In this document: positions 1 through 9,507 of the stretch, piece after piece | Layout: the number at the start of each line of letters is the position of its first letter | Numbering within the stretch: the first letter of the stretch is position 1 | From: Zingiber officinale | Taxonomy: Eukaryota > Streptophyta > Magnoliopsida > Zingiberales > Zingiberaceae | Assembly: GCF_018446385.1 (NCBI RefSeq) | Contig: NC_055990.1 | Coordinates: forward strand, 29,969,891-30,033,890 | Reading direction: 5' to 3' | Length of the DNA: 64,000 bases | Translations under genes and position numbers: made by a program | The notes under the pieces: model-generated | What the model was told of the DNA's origin: nothing | The model's database searches: none | Seen by the model: the letters and a program-made list of their open reading frames with translations, nothing else

Positions 1-191
1 TATTCCTCCTTATCTTCGGGTGCTACAAAACTAAACTTCATTATTAAAACTAATTCAAAGTTGGTTTTAAAAAAATACCTGCATTCGCTTTTTCCAACTA
101 GCGAATTCCCCTTCGAACTTCAGAGGTAAATGTTTGGTCCGACCATTGATTCGGTGCTTCGATCGGTGGTTAGTCCTCCCAAAGCGTCCTT

Positions 192-203
192 GCTCTGATA
201 CCA
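192..203 (-). promoter_or_regulatory. Primer-binding site (initiator Met-tRNA type)
   Basis: GCTCTGATACCA is the reverse complement of TGGTATCAGAGC, the usual plant LTR-element site complementary to the 3' end of initiator Met-tRNA. It fixes this element's orientation and LTR boundary. Confidence 0.9.
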
Positions 204-205
204 CT

Positions 206-1069
206 TGTTGGGACCGCGTTGGTCCGCTAGAAGGGGAATTGAATAGCCCTAAAAAAATATAAACACAAAATACCCTTTTCGAACTTATAACTTAAACACT
301 TGCATAAAATAGAAAGCAATAAAAAAGAAGAGGCTCACAGACTTGACTTGGTTACAACCGGGGAGGTTGTTAATTCAAGGAATGAATCGCACACTAAAAA
401 GATCTCCTTCGGGCGGAGAAGCCTCTTGCAATAGTGAAAGTACAAAAAGAGAAGCTAAACTAGAAAGAAACTCACAAGTGTTGTATTACTAATTCTTGTT
501 CTGATTTGAAGCTTCTGGACCAAGGTTATATTTATAGCCTTGGTCGACGCGCCTGGAAGGGTTCCAGGCACTTGGGAGGGGATAGAACTTTATCCCTGAT
601 GTGACGGTCAACGCCCACGTCGATATTGATAAACTTGAGGTTCCGGGCGCCCAGACCCTTAAAGTCAACCTCGTTGACTTTTTTGGTCCGGGCCCTCTGC
701 TCCGGTTCAGCATACCTCAGTCCGGGTCTTCCGCTCAAGCTCCGCTCACTTGGGTGATTTCGGCCATCCGGAATAGGGCTCATCCAAACCCAGCTTCCGG
801 CCTTCTCGAGCAACCTTCCGGTCCGGCTTCTTGTCCCTCGGAAACGCCGCGCGCCTCCTTCTCGTCCGCCCGCGTACTCTTCCGCAGCACCTCGTCCCTC
901 GGACGCACCAAACCCGTCGGCTCTCTCCTGAGTCGTTCTTCTCATTAGCTGCGTTTTTTACTCGACTTCCTGTGCTCCTAAGCTCCTGCACACTTAGACA
1001 CAAGGTTAAAACACCACATGACCTAACTTAACTTGTTGATCACATCAAAACAATCTTGGGGTTCCAACA
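206..1069 (-). repeat. LTR (5' LTR of minus-strand element), 864 bp
   Basis: Begins TGTTGGGACC and ends GGTTCCAACA on the + strand. It abuts the reversed primer-binding site at 192-203 with a 2-bp spacer. A minus-strand TATA-like box (loop 526-537) is flanked by a perfect 8-bp dyad, GACCAAGG at 518-525 and CCTTGGTC at 538-545. Confidence 0.85.
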
Positions 1070-1076
1070 CTTTCCT

Positions 1077-2117
1077 CAATTAGACTAGATGAACTCTTTT
1101 CAGAATTCGAACTTCATGTACAGAATAATGTGTGCCCGGCCGAGCAAGGTATTACTTTGATTATAGGTACAAGTAGAAAGAGGGAACCAAAAATCAAGCG
1201 CCGAACCGAACTCGAATCCGAAGATGAATCGGATCTCGAAGACAAAATCACCATCAAACTAGTCAAACAAGTTTGGAAACCTCTCAAGAAGAAGAAGGTG
1301 ACTCAATCGAACTCAAAGACTAAGTCTGGAGTTATCTGTTACGACTACAACCAGAAGGGACACTGCAAGCCTGAATGTCCAAACCAGAAGCAAGGAAGAA
1401 GGAAGGCGTTGAAGGCAACGTGGTCTGAGTCATCAGAAGAGTCAGACAAAGAAGGACACAAAGAAGCGAGCTTCCTTGCTCTGCCGGTACAAGTGTACGT
1501 TGCCGAAATCGAGTTCGAGTCCGAAATCGAGAGCGAATCAAAAATTGAGTCCGAGAGAAGCTACATATCCATATTTATTTTCGAAGGGGTCAAACAGCGT
1601 TGTAAGATCTTCTCATGTAGATAAATTGTACAATTTAATTAATTATTTAATGGTAAATTAGCCAAGTTAAATATCCAAGTCAAGTCACTCCAAAAGGAGG
1701 TAACAGTCCTTAAGGAAGTGACTAGCCCAAGCTCTTTGACCGAACCTATTCAAACTGGAACTTCAACTCAAGTTCAACAACTTGAGAAAGAAAATTCTAG
1801 CCTGAAAGATCAAGTCAAAGAACTAAAGGGAACATTGGAGCAGTTCACCTTAGGTTCCAAGAATCTAGATCTGATTCTTGGAAAACAAAGAGTCATATAC
1901 AATCGATCTGGACTTGGATATAAGGCTAAACGTAAGTTTAGATCTTATCTATCGCTTGTTAATCGAACACATAGAAGAATAGTCCAAGCATGGGTCCCAA
2001 AGTCTAATCTGACTAATGAAATTGGACTTGGTCAATATTAGATTCCCAAGGATCAAATTCATTATCTTGATAAACCTTATCGAGGTCATGATCTAGGGGA
2101 GCCAACAAAAAGACCGT
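1077..2117 (+). pseudogene. Copia (SIRE-like) gag remnant
   Basis: Fragments in more than one frame correspond to the middle and end of gag. The longest runs are 1130-1624 and 1718-2041. Around 1340-1382 lies a zinc-knuckle-like stretch CYDYNQKGHCKPEC in which the second cysteine of the CX2CX4HX4C pattern is tyrosine. Further on are an acidic E/S-rich stretch, a coiled-coil-like stretch and the tail VVQAWVPK/IVQAWVPK shared with the gag at 7541-8743. The N-terminal half was cut off by the insertion ending at 1069. Frame breaks near 1620-1660 and the damaged knuckle indicate a dead copy. Confidence 0.75.
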
Positions 2118-2273
2118 CTTTATCATAAAATATAATTGTCTGATGTCTACTTTACTATTTTTCATTATACATGCTTAGATTAGGATAGATAAGGACTTAG
2201 ACTTGATTCACACTTGACTAGTTAGGCCTAAGATTTTCATAAAGGAAATTAAATATTTAATTTCTTTAAAAGG

Positions 2274-3330
2274 TGATCCGGTGGTAAGGACGGGGGACCC
2301 TCATGGGCGGAGGGTCAAAGACACGTGGAGGTCAACCCCAAGTTCGCGCCGAACGAAGGATGTCGGGCCGAACGGAAGGATGCCGGGCCGAACGGAAGGA
2401 TGCCGGGCCGAACGGAAGGATGCCGGACCGAACGGAAGCATGCCGGGTCGAACGGAAGGATGCCCTGCCGAACGGAAGGATGCCGGGCTAAACGGAAGGA
2501 TGCCCTGCCGAACGGAGGATGCCGGGCCGAACGGAAGGATGCCTTGCCTAATGGAAGGATGCCGGGCTGAACGGAAGGATGCCGGACCGAACGGAAGGAT
2601 GCCCTGCCGAACGGAAGGATGCCGAGCCGACCTGACATTCGGCCAGGAGCTTCCCGGGCCGAACATAAGACAACCCGACCATGGGCGGGTTTCCGACACT
2701 CATAGTGAAAAGGGTCACCTGGCCGAGCGGATAGCCCGCTCAGCCGAAGCATAAAGCATCGTTGTTGTGGAACACTCTCAGCCGAGCACCCGGTCGAACC
2801 GATACCTACGCTCGGTCGGACCTATGCCTGCCGAGCGGCTGGTCGCTCGGCGCGGGAACAGAAGAGACAAAAGGACAAAGGAAACATCGGGGGAACATCT
2901 CCTGACAGCGGGTATGTTCAACGACCAGGCCATACGCAAGATCTTACAACAGAGGATCCCGCTGTCCCATCATAGATGTGCTCGGACTGTAGCAGTATGC
3001 TGTCAGGTAAGCTCTTCTGACTAGCCCATACCGAGGTATGGACAGAGGACACGTATGCACCTCGGTATATGTGCCCGAGCCTCTTCACAGCTTTATATAA
3101 AGGGTCCTCACCCTTTGCCGGAGGGACGCGTTCTACGATTTTTGGAGCCACTTCTTCATTGTTCGCTTGCCTGACTTGAGCGTCGGAGGGTCGTCGCCGG
3201 GAACCCCTTCCCGGCCCGACTTCTGTGCAGGTTCACCGGAGGTTCGTGCGGACAGTCAGGAGATCTACGTCAGCCGTTTGGAGAGCGCCACGTGCCCAGT
3301 GTCCGTTGATTCAGCTTTCGGACATGATCA
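2274..3330 (+). mobile_element. Solo LTR of a Tat-lineage (Ty3/gypsy) element
   Basis: Starts TGATCCGGTGG and ends GACATGATCA, flanked by a perfect 5-bp target-site duplication AAAGG (2269-2273 and 3331-3335). No primer site or internal sequence follows, so this is a solo LTR left by LTR-LTR recombination. Its second half carries CTTGAGCGTCGGAGGGTC followed by a GCCGGGAACCCCTTCCCGG block shared with the LTRs of the element at 48305-55235, so they are one family. A TATA box lies in the palindrome CTTTATATAAAG (3091-3102). It contains a 20-bp minisatellite not found in the other LTR copies here. Confidence 0.88.
2352..2628 (+). repeat. 20-bp minisatellite within the solo LTR
   Basis: About 14 units of consensus AACGGAAGGATGCCGGGCCG, with variants such as GCCCTGCCG and one 19-bp unit. 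The period is not a multiple of three, so all frames on both strands stay open and give long repetitive ORFs here that should not be read as genes. Confidence 0.9.
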
Positions 3331-3335
3331 AAAGG

Positions 3336-5054
3336 TTTTGTCTAGAAGTGGTCGATGATTCCATATCCAAGAAGGTCTAGTGCCTCGTCACAGTCTGGAT
3401 GCTAATTATTGAAATAGATATTTAATTAACTGACTGTGAAACCTTAGTCTAACTCAAATGTTGATCAATCCTTAGATTGGAATTTAAATTGAAGATTAAA
3501 TTAACCTATCTCACACAATTATTAAGGTCCCGTGATTGAAAATCTAGAAAAGGGTGAGATGGACCTAGGTTTAAAATATAAAGTAGTTAACCAAATCCAA
3601 ATTAATTAAACTCAATTAAATTAACTAAAAATTAATTCAATTAAACTAAGTCATTTTATTTAATAATTACCAAAATCTTTTTAATCATAGTTAATTTTAA
3701 AATTATACTTGATTTTAAAATTTTAATTATTTTCAAATGATATTCAAAATCTTAATTATTTTCAAATGATATTCAAAATCTTAATTATTTTCAAATATTT
3801 AATTATATTTTTTAAAATTCAAATTTATATTTTAAAATCTCAATTTTAGTATTTTTAAAATCCAAATGTAACTTAAATTATTTTAAAAATATTATTCAAT
3901 ATCATAAATATTTTTCAAATTTAAAGATAAAATCAACTTAAACTCCATCACATACACACTTATAAGTTGAACATGCTTGATAACATAGAATGAGTGAGAT
4001 GGAAAATCAAAAAAATAAATAATAACTTTTATGTTTTTGATTTACATGCTTAGACTTTAGAGCCCTCAAATATTTTTCGCATTAATTAAGGGGGAGTAAA
4101 AGGAAGGTTAAGACATTAATTTTTATTTTGTTAAACATTGATTTTAAAAGTTCAAAATACTTCTGAAAGAGGAAGTTTAATTTTTTAAAATATTTTTGAA
4201 AAAAATAAATTATTTTTGAAAAGACAGAGAGTAAGTATTTGATAAAGTATTTTTCAAAGAAATCATTTACTTAGCTAAGTATTTTTATCAAAATATTTTT
4301 AAAAGATAAGTGTTTATCAAAATCTTTTTAAAAAAGCTAAGATTTTATGAAAATAAATCTTATTTGAAAAAAAAATAAGTTAAAATATTTTTGATTTTTT
4401 TTAAAAAAGTTTTTTTAGCTAAGTACTTAGGTTAAGTTTTTATCAAATTTTTTAATTACTTAACTAAATTTTAATCAAAATCTTTTTTAAGCCGTACTTT
4501 TAATTAAACTTTTTCAAAACCTTTATAAAGTTAAATTTTTATCAACTTCTTTTGAAAACTAAGTACTTCGACAAAATAATTATTTTCAAAGCTAAAAGTT
4601 AGCAAAGTTATTTTTTGGAAAAAGCTAAAACAGTTTCAAAACTTAAGATTAGCTAAAGTTTTTTTTACATCTAAGTAATTTTCAAAGCTTAAGTTAGCTA
4701 AGTCTTTGTTGAAAAAGTAAGTATTTTCAAAATATTTCTAATTTAGCTAAGTATTTTTCAAAACAATTATTTTCAAAGCTAAATTTAGCTAAGTTTTTTT
4801 AAATGCTATCCTTCTGGGGGAGCTTAAAGTTAAACAAAATATTTTTTTTCAAACAACCTTCTCTCCTTTTTGATATATGTCAAGGGGGAGAGAAAAATTA
4901 AAAGTTAAGAGTTAAACATAATTTTTATAAAAGGGGAGCATAAGGGAGTTTTTTTTACAAATTATTGTATTTATGCTAATGCTTAAATTCCTTTCTTTAT
5001 TATTATGTTTTACTTAACTTTGAACCGTGTTGTCATAATCAAAAAGTGGAAGAT
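3336..5054 (+). other. Gene-free AT-rich interior of the SIRE-like element
   Basis: Low-complexity A/T-rich DNA with many TTTTCAAA, AAGCTAAGT and polypurine (AAGGGGGAG) stretches. It shows no pol motifs and no ORF of note. It ends in the polypurine tract AAAAAGTGGAAGAT directly before the 3' LTR at 5055. Confidence 0.7.
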
Positions 5055-5845
5055 TGTTGGTGCGAGAAGCATCAGACGATCGGACCTGAGTTTTGATTAT
5101 GTTAAAGAGTCCAAAGTTAAGTTGTCTTGTGATCTAACAAGATTGATTGAGCTTGCAAGAAAGACCTAAGTTGTCTTAGACAAAAGTCCTAGTGGATTCT
5201 AGGCAGGTGGAAAACCTTAGGGGGTGATAACCCTAGGTGATGGAAAGTCCTAACTAAGGCAAGTGGAAAACCCTAGGGGGTGGTAACCCTAAATCCTAGG
5301 GGGTGGTAACCCTAGGTGATGAAAAGTCTTACCTGCGGTTAGGCAGGTGAAAACCCCTAGGGGGATGTAACCCTAGGTTATGGAAAATCATAGGGGAGGT
5401 AACTCTAGGTCCTAAGGGGTGGTAACCCTAGGCAGAAAGTCCATTCGGTCTGGAGAACCGGACTGACAACAAGTAATTTCTCCTGAGAGGAGTAGGTGAG
5501 GATGTGTTTCTTGGTGAGGGAACAATAGGCGTCAGTTCAACCTAGGGTTTCCGGACGAAATTTGAAGTCAGAACCGGACAGTCCGAAGGCTGTCAAGTTA
5601 TTGATTTATATATTATTTGCTATTGTGTCTAACTCTGTTTTGCAGGAAACTAACCGTTTTGCAGGGTTGAACTTAGCCTTGATCGATCGACCGAACAACC
5701 GGATCAATTGACCGAACACAGTACAGCAGGATCAGATTTCCAGAGATCAGACTGGGTTTGATCGAGGGATCGGTCGACCGAACCTTGGGATCAATCGACC
5801 AAATTGAGGATAAGCGATGACCGGATCGAGCCAGGTTGATCGGAT
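5055..5845 (+). repeat. 3' LTR (first part) of the plus-strand SIRE-like element
   Basis: Starts TGTTGGTGCGAGAAGC after a polypurine tract and is interrupted at 5845 by the element at 5846-13838 (TSD CGGAT). It resumes at 13844 and ends at 14455. Between 5200 and 5480 it carries an array of short inverted repeats such as CCTAGGG-loop-CCCTAGG. Confidence 0.8.
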
Positions 5846-7186
5846 TGTTGGTGCGGGAAGCATCTAACGATCGAACATGAGTTTTGATAATGGCAAAGGA
5901 TTCAAAGTTAAGGTGTGTTGTGATCTAACATGTTGAATGAGTATTTCAGGAAAAGTCCTAACTGCGGTTAGGCAGGTGAAAAACCCTAGGGGGTGGTAAC
6001 CCTAGGTCCTAGGGGGTGGTAACCCTAGGTGGAGAAAAGTCCTAGCTGCGGTTAGGCAAAGGGAAAAACCCTAGGGGGTGGTAACCCTAGGTCATAGGGG
6101 GTGGTAACCCTATGCGGAAAGTCTTGGCAGGTCGATGGCTTCAGGCAAAAGTCCTAGGGGGTGGTAACCCTAGGTGGAAAGTCCTGGTGTCGTGAACAGG
6201 TGAAAGACTGGACTAGCCGGGAAGCAGAAAGTCCGGAAGCATCGAGTGCTGAGCAAAAGTCCAGTCGATCTGGAGGATCGCACTGGCAACAGGTAAATCT
6301 CCTGAGTGGAGTAGGTGAGGACGTGTTCCCCGTAGAGGGAACAGTAGGCGTCGGGTCGACCTAGGGTTTCCGGGGGGAAACCTGAAGTCAGACCCGGACA
6401 GTTCGAATGCTGTCAAAACTTTCATTATTATCATTCATTATGTTTATGTGCTAACTTTGTTTTGCAGGGTATGTGTTTGGGACTAACACATTTTGCAGGA
6501 ACAAAGGAGCAAGCTACAACTCGGATGAATAGTGTCCGAGGCGCCTCCATGGAGCTTGGAGGCGCCTCGGGTGCGAACCAGGAAAAGCCAGCGCTGAAGG
6601 TTGGAGGCGCCTTAGATGAAGTTCAAGGCGCCTTGGGTCGAAGGTTGAAGGCGCCTTGGGTAGGCTGAAGGCGCCTTGAACTGGATGAAGTTCGACCAAG
6701 TTTGTGCTGATCTCCGCGGGTGACTCGGCCTGTTTAAGGCGCCTTGAAGGGCTTCAAGGCGCCTTGAACACCCTTTATAAGGGGTCTCGAGCAGCAGCAC
6801 CAGAAGAACGAACTCCAAGCAATCCTTACGCTACAAGCTGCTCTAGAAACACCCAGAAGTGCTGTTACAAGTCCCCGACAACCCGGAGCTTCAGATTCTG
6901 CTACTTTATTGTTGTCGGTATAATTTATTTTAGTTCTTTCAATTGTAATATCTTATTGTACATTTTACGAGCTTATAGTTGTTGCCCACGGAAAGCGATC
7001 AAGGATCGCGGGCCTTCGAGTAGGAGTCGCCTTAGGCTCCGAACGAAGTAAAACTTCTTGTGTCCCTCTGTGATTGCATTCGTTATTTCCGCTGTTTATA
7101 TTTACTTTGATAGTTTTACGATTCCGATACGATCAAAATAGCCACGAGCGCTATTCACCCCCCCTCTAGCGCGTCTCGATCCAACA
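5846..7186 (+). repeat. 5' LTR of gag-only SIRE-like element
   Basis: TGTTGGTGCGGG...ATCCAACA. Contains hairpin arrays (CCTAGGG/CCCTAGG and CATAGGG/CCCTATG with loop GGTGGTAA), a cluster of GGCGCC palindromes at 6536-6770, and a TATA box inside CCCTTTATAAGGG at 6771-6783. Confidence 0.9.
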
Positions 7187-7188
7187 AT

Positions 7189-7200
7189 TGGTATCAGAGC
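7189..7200 (+). promoter_or_regulatory. Primer-binding site TGGTATCAGAGC
   Basis: Complementary to the 3' end of plant initiator Met-tRNA; 2 bp after the 5' LTR. Confidence 0.93.
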
Positions 7201-7540
7201 GGGGTCGCTTTGAACTGGTGCAACCACCATTCAAGCATTTTTTTCGTGGCTTTGTCGTGTTTATAGGGTAAAAATAAAACCTTACGCCTTTCGTTTTTTC
7301 CCTCCAAAATTATTTTCGAAAAATACATTTTTCATCCTTTCACGATTTATTAGTATTGATAAAATATTACGTTTTCAAAAATTTATGGTAATATTATTTT
7401 AATATTATTTTAATAATATTTTATTATTTTTTCTCGAAATTCCTGAATTACTATCTTTATTTCTCTCCCGCACTACTAATCCAAGACTAAGTCTTGGAAC
7501 AAGCTTTATTGTGTATATTTTGCGAGATTGTGTTTCTAAA

Positions 7541-8743
7541 ATGGCCCATCAAGAAGGCTACAATACTGCTCGCCCACCGCTCTTCTCCGGAGATGATTTC
7601 GGAGACTGGAAGGGTCGGATGGAGGCGTATCTCCAGACTCACTTTGAAGTCTGGATGATCGTCAAAACCGGGCTTCACCTGCCAACTGACGGTGTCGGCA
7701 AGCCACTACCGTACGAGAACTGGGACGCGAACCTTATCAAAAAGGTAGAAGCAAACGCAAAAGCAACGTATACACTTCAGTGCGGCTTAACGAATAAGGA
7801 GCTGAATCGTGCCGGCCCATTCTCAAGCGCCAAGGAGCTGTGGGAGAATCTGATAGAGCTTCACGAAGGTATGTCAAACACAAGTAAGCATGATTTAAAT
7901 GATTTATTTGAATTGGATGAGCAGAATGATACTACTTCGGCCGAGGAAGATATTATGATGGTTGCAGGTACAAGTAAGACAGAGAAACATATGTTGAAAG
8001 CAACCTTGTCTGAGTCATCAGATGAATCCGGATTCGTTGAAGAGCAACTGAGCCTTCTCGCTCTACCAGTACTAGCAAACATTATTGACACCGAGTCCGA
8101 GTTCGAGTCCGATTCAGAGACCGAGAGTGAATCAGACACTGAGCCCGAGCGAAGCCACGGATCCGCATCCGTTTCCGAAGGACCAAAACCCACAGTAAGT
8201 GCTTTAATGTCTAGTATCAACTTAGATGACTCACAAAATTTAATTCCATACTTGCTTAAAAAATTGGCTAAATCCAACGTTCGGGTTAAGTCGCTCCAAA
8301 AGGAGGTAACAACCCTTAAGGAAGCGACTGACTCGAGTTCTCTAACTGAGTCAGTTCAAATTGGAAGTTCAACTCAAGTCCAACAACTTGAGGAAGAAAA
8401 TTCCAATCTGAAAGCTCAAATTAAAAAACTCAAGAACACGTTGGAACGGTTCACCTTGGGTTCCAAGAATCTGGATCTGATTCTTGGAAAACAGCAAGCC
8501 GTTTACAACAAAGCAGGACTTGGATTTAAGACCAAAACGAAATACAAATCGTATTTATCATTAGTTAATAGAAATAATATAAAGGTAGTCCAAGCATGGG
8601 TCCCCAAGTCCAAATTGATCAACCAAGTCGGACTTGACCAATACTGGGTTCCGAAGGATCAAATACACTACCTCGATAGACAATGTCGAGGCCATGATCC
8701 AGGGGGAGCAAAAAGAAAAACGATATTAATCAAACCAACTTAA
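7541..8743 (+). CDS. Retrotransposon gag-like protein (UBN2-type N-terminus, no zinc knuckle)
   Basis: An open frame of about 400 codons. The start at 7541 (AAAATGGCC) is preferred over an upstream in-frame ATG at 7511, because the gag-type sequence MAHQEGYNTARPPLFSGDDF begins there. Residues 1-115 resemble the gag/UBN2 domain of plant Copia elements (FSGDDFGDWKGRMEAYL, AKELWENLIELHEG). The middle is an acidic E/S-rich stretch. The C-terminal part is coiled-coil-like and ends with AWVPKSK and YWVPKDQIHYLD, the gag-pol linker type of SIRE-like elements. Compared with the remnant at 1077-2117 it has an internal deletion that removes the CCHC knuckle. Presumed role is a particle or RNA-binding structural protein; without a knuckle its packaging function is doubtful. 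Confidence 0.75.
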   Translation: MAHQEGYNTARPPLFSGDDFGDWKGRMEAYLQTHFEVWMIVKTGLHLPTDGVGKPLPYENWDANLIKKVEANAKATYTLQCGLTNKELNRAGPFSSAKELWENLIELHEGMSNTSKHDLNDLFELDEQNDTTSAEEDIMMVAGTSKTEKHMLKATLSESSDESGFVEEQLSLLALPVLANIIDTESEFESDSETESESDTEPERSHGSASVSEGPKPTVSALMSSINLDDSQNLIPYLLKKLAKSNVRVKSLQKEVTTLKEATDSSSLTESVQIGSSTQVQQLEEENSNLKAQIKKLKNTLERFTLGSKNLDLILGKQQAVYNKAGLGFKTKTKYKSYLSLVNRNNIKVVQAWVPKSKLINQVGLDQYWVPKDQIHYLDRQCRGHDPGGAKRKTILIKPT

Positions 8744-9507
8744 TTCAAATTCAAAATTAAAAAAAAATTCAAAGTTAAAAATTCGAAATCAAATTCAAAA
8801 ATCAAATTACAAATTCTAAATTCGAAATTAAATTAAAATTCAAAATTCAAATTACAAATTCAAATTTTGAAAGTAAATCAAAATTCAAAAATTCAATTTA
8901 AATCAAAGAAAAATAGATGGAGGATCCAAACTAGCTGGCACCTCCAACTGAACTACCCGACAGGGTAACTGAACCTAATCTACCCGAAATGGGTAAAACA
9001 AGAATAGATTACTCGGCAGAGTAATTAAGGTTAGATTAAAACGGACTAGGTTTAACTTGACCCACAGTACTGGTGAAGTTTTTGGATAATAGTACGTTAG
9101 GGAAGCTTGGGCATCGCATGTCTAGGAAGATATGGCTTCGACCTGGTGCATTTGGCCAAGTGGAACTGACCGAAGCTATCCTTAAATGGATCCTAACTAG
9201 TTAGACCAAAGTTTAGTATTAAGTTCAGTGGGTAGGACTATTTGGAAAACCTCGAAGGCATGGTTACTTTAATGAGTTCCTTGTGACTCACCATAGCCCA
9301 GAAGTTTATCCAAAGAATGCTTACTTGTTGAATCCAAAGCTAAACCTGAATCTAACACAAAGTTAAACCAAACCCTTAAATAGAACCTCAATTCATCTCA
9401 CAACAATTATAGGATTACCTGATTGAAAACTTAGATCGGGTGAGATGACTAAGAAATTTAAAATTTCAAAATTAAATTCGTTACTATAATTCTATGATTA
9501 AATTCTT
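8744..9507 (+). other. Gene-free interior of the gag-only element before the minisatellite
   Basis: AT-rich sequence with many short A- and T-runs, then about 400 bp of more mixed composition (8930-9340). I found no reading frame or pol motif in it. It lies where pol would start in a complete SIRE-type element. Confidence 0.55.

Larger units (their letters stand above)
1..1069 (-). mobile_element. Minus-strand Copia-like LTR element, 5' LTR and leader only
   Basis: The right-hand end of a minus-strand element whose body lies left of the window. Positions 206-1069 form an LTR with TG..CA ends, immediately followed (leftwards) by a primer-binding site. Positions 1-205 match the layout of the gag leader of the element at 38023-57495: a short gag start, then the primer site. 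It is inserted in the gag of the plus-strand element that resumes at 1070. The right target-site copy would be CTTTC at 1070-1074, but the partner copy is out of view. LTR start and end resemble those at 56560-57495, so the two are diverged members of one family. Confidence 0.8.

Noticed and set aside
2281-2754. Long overlapping ORFs on both strands with repetitive RMPGRTEGCRAERKDA-type proteins
   Set aside because: They are read-through of the 20-bp minisatellite in a solo LTR; the period keeps every frame open.
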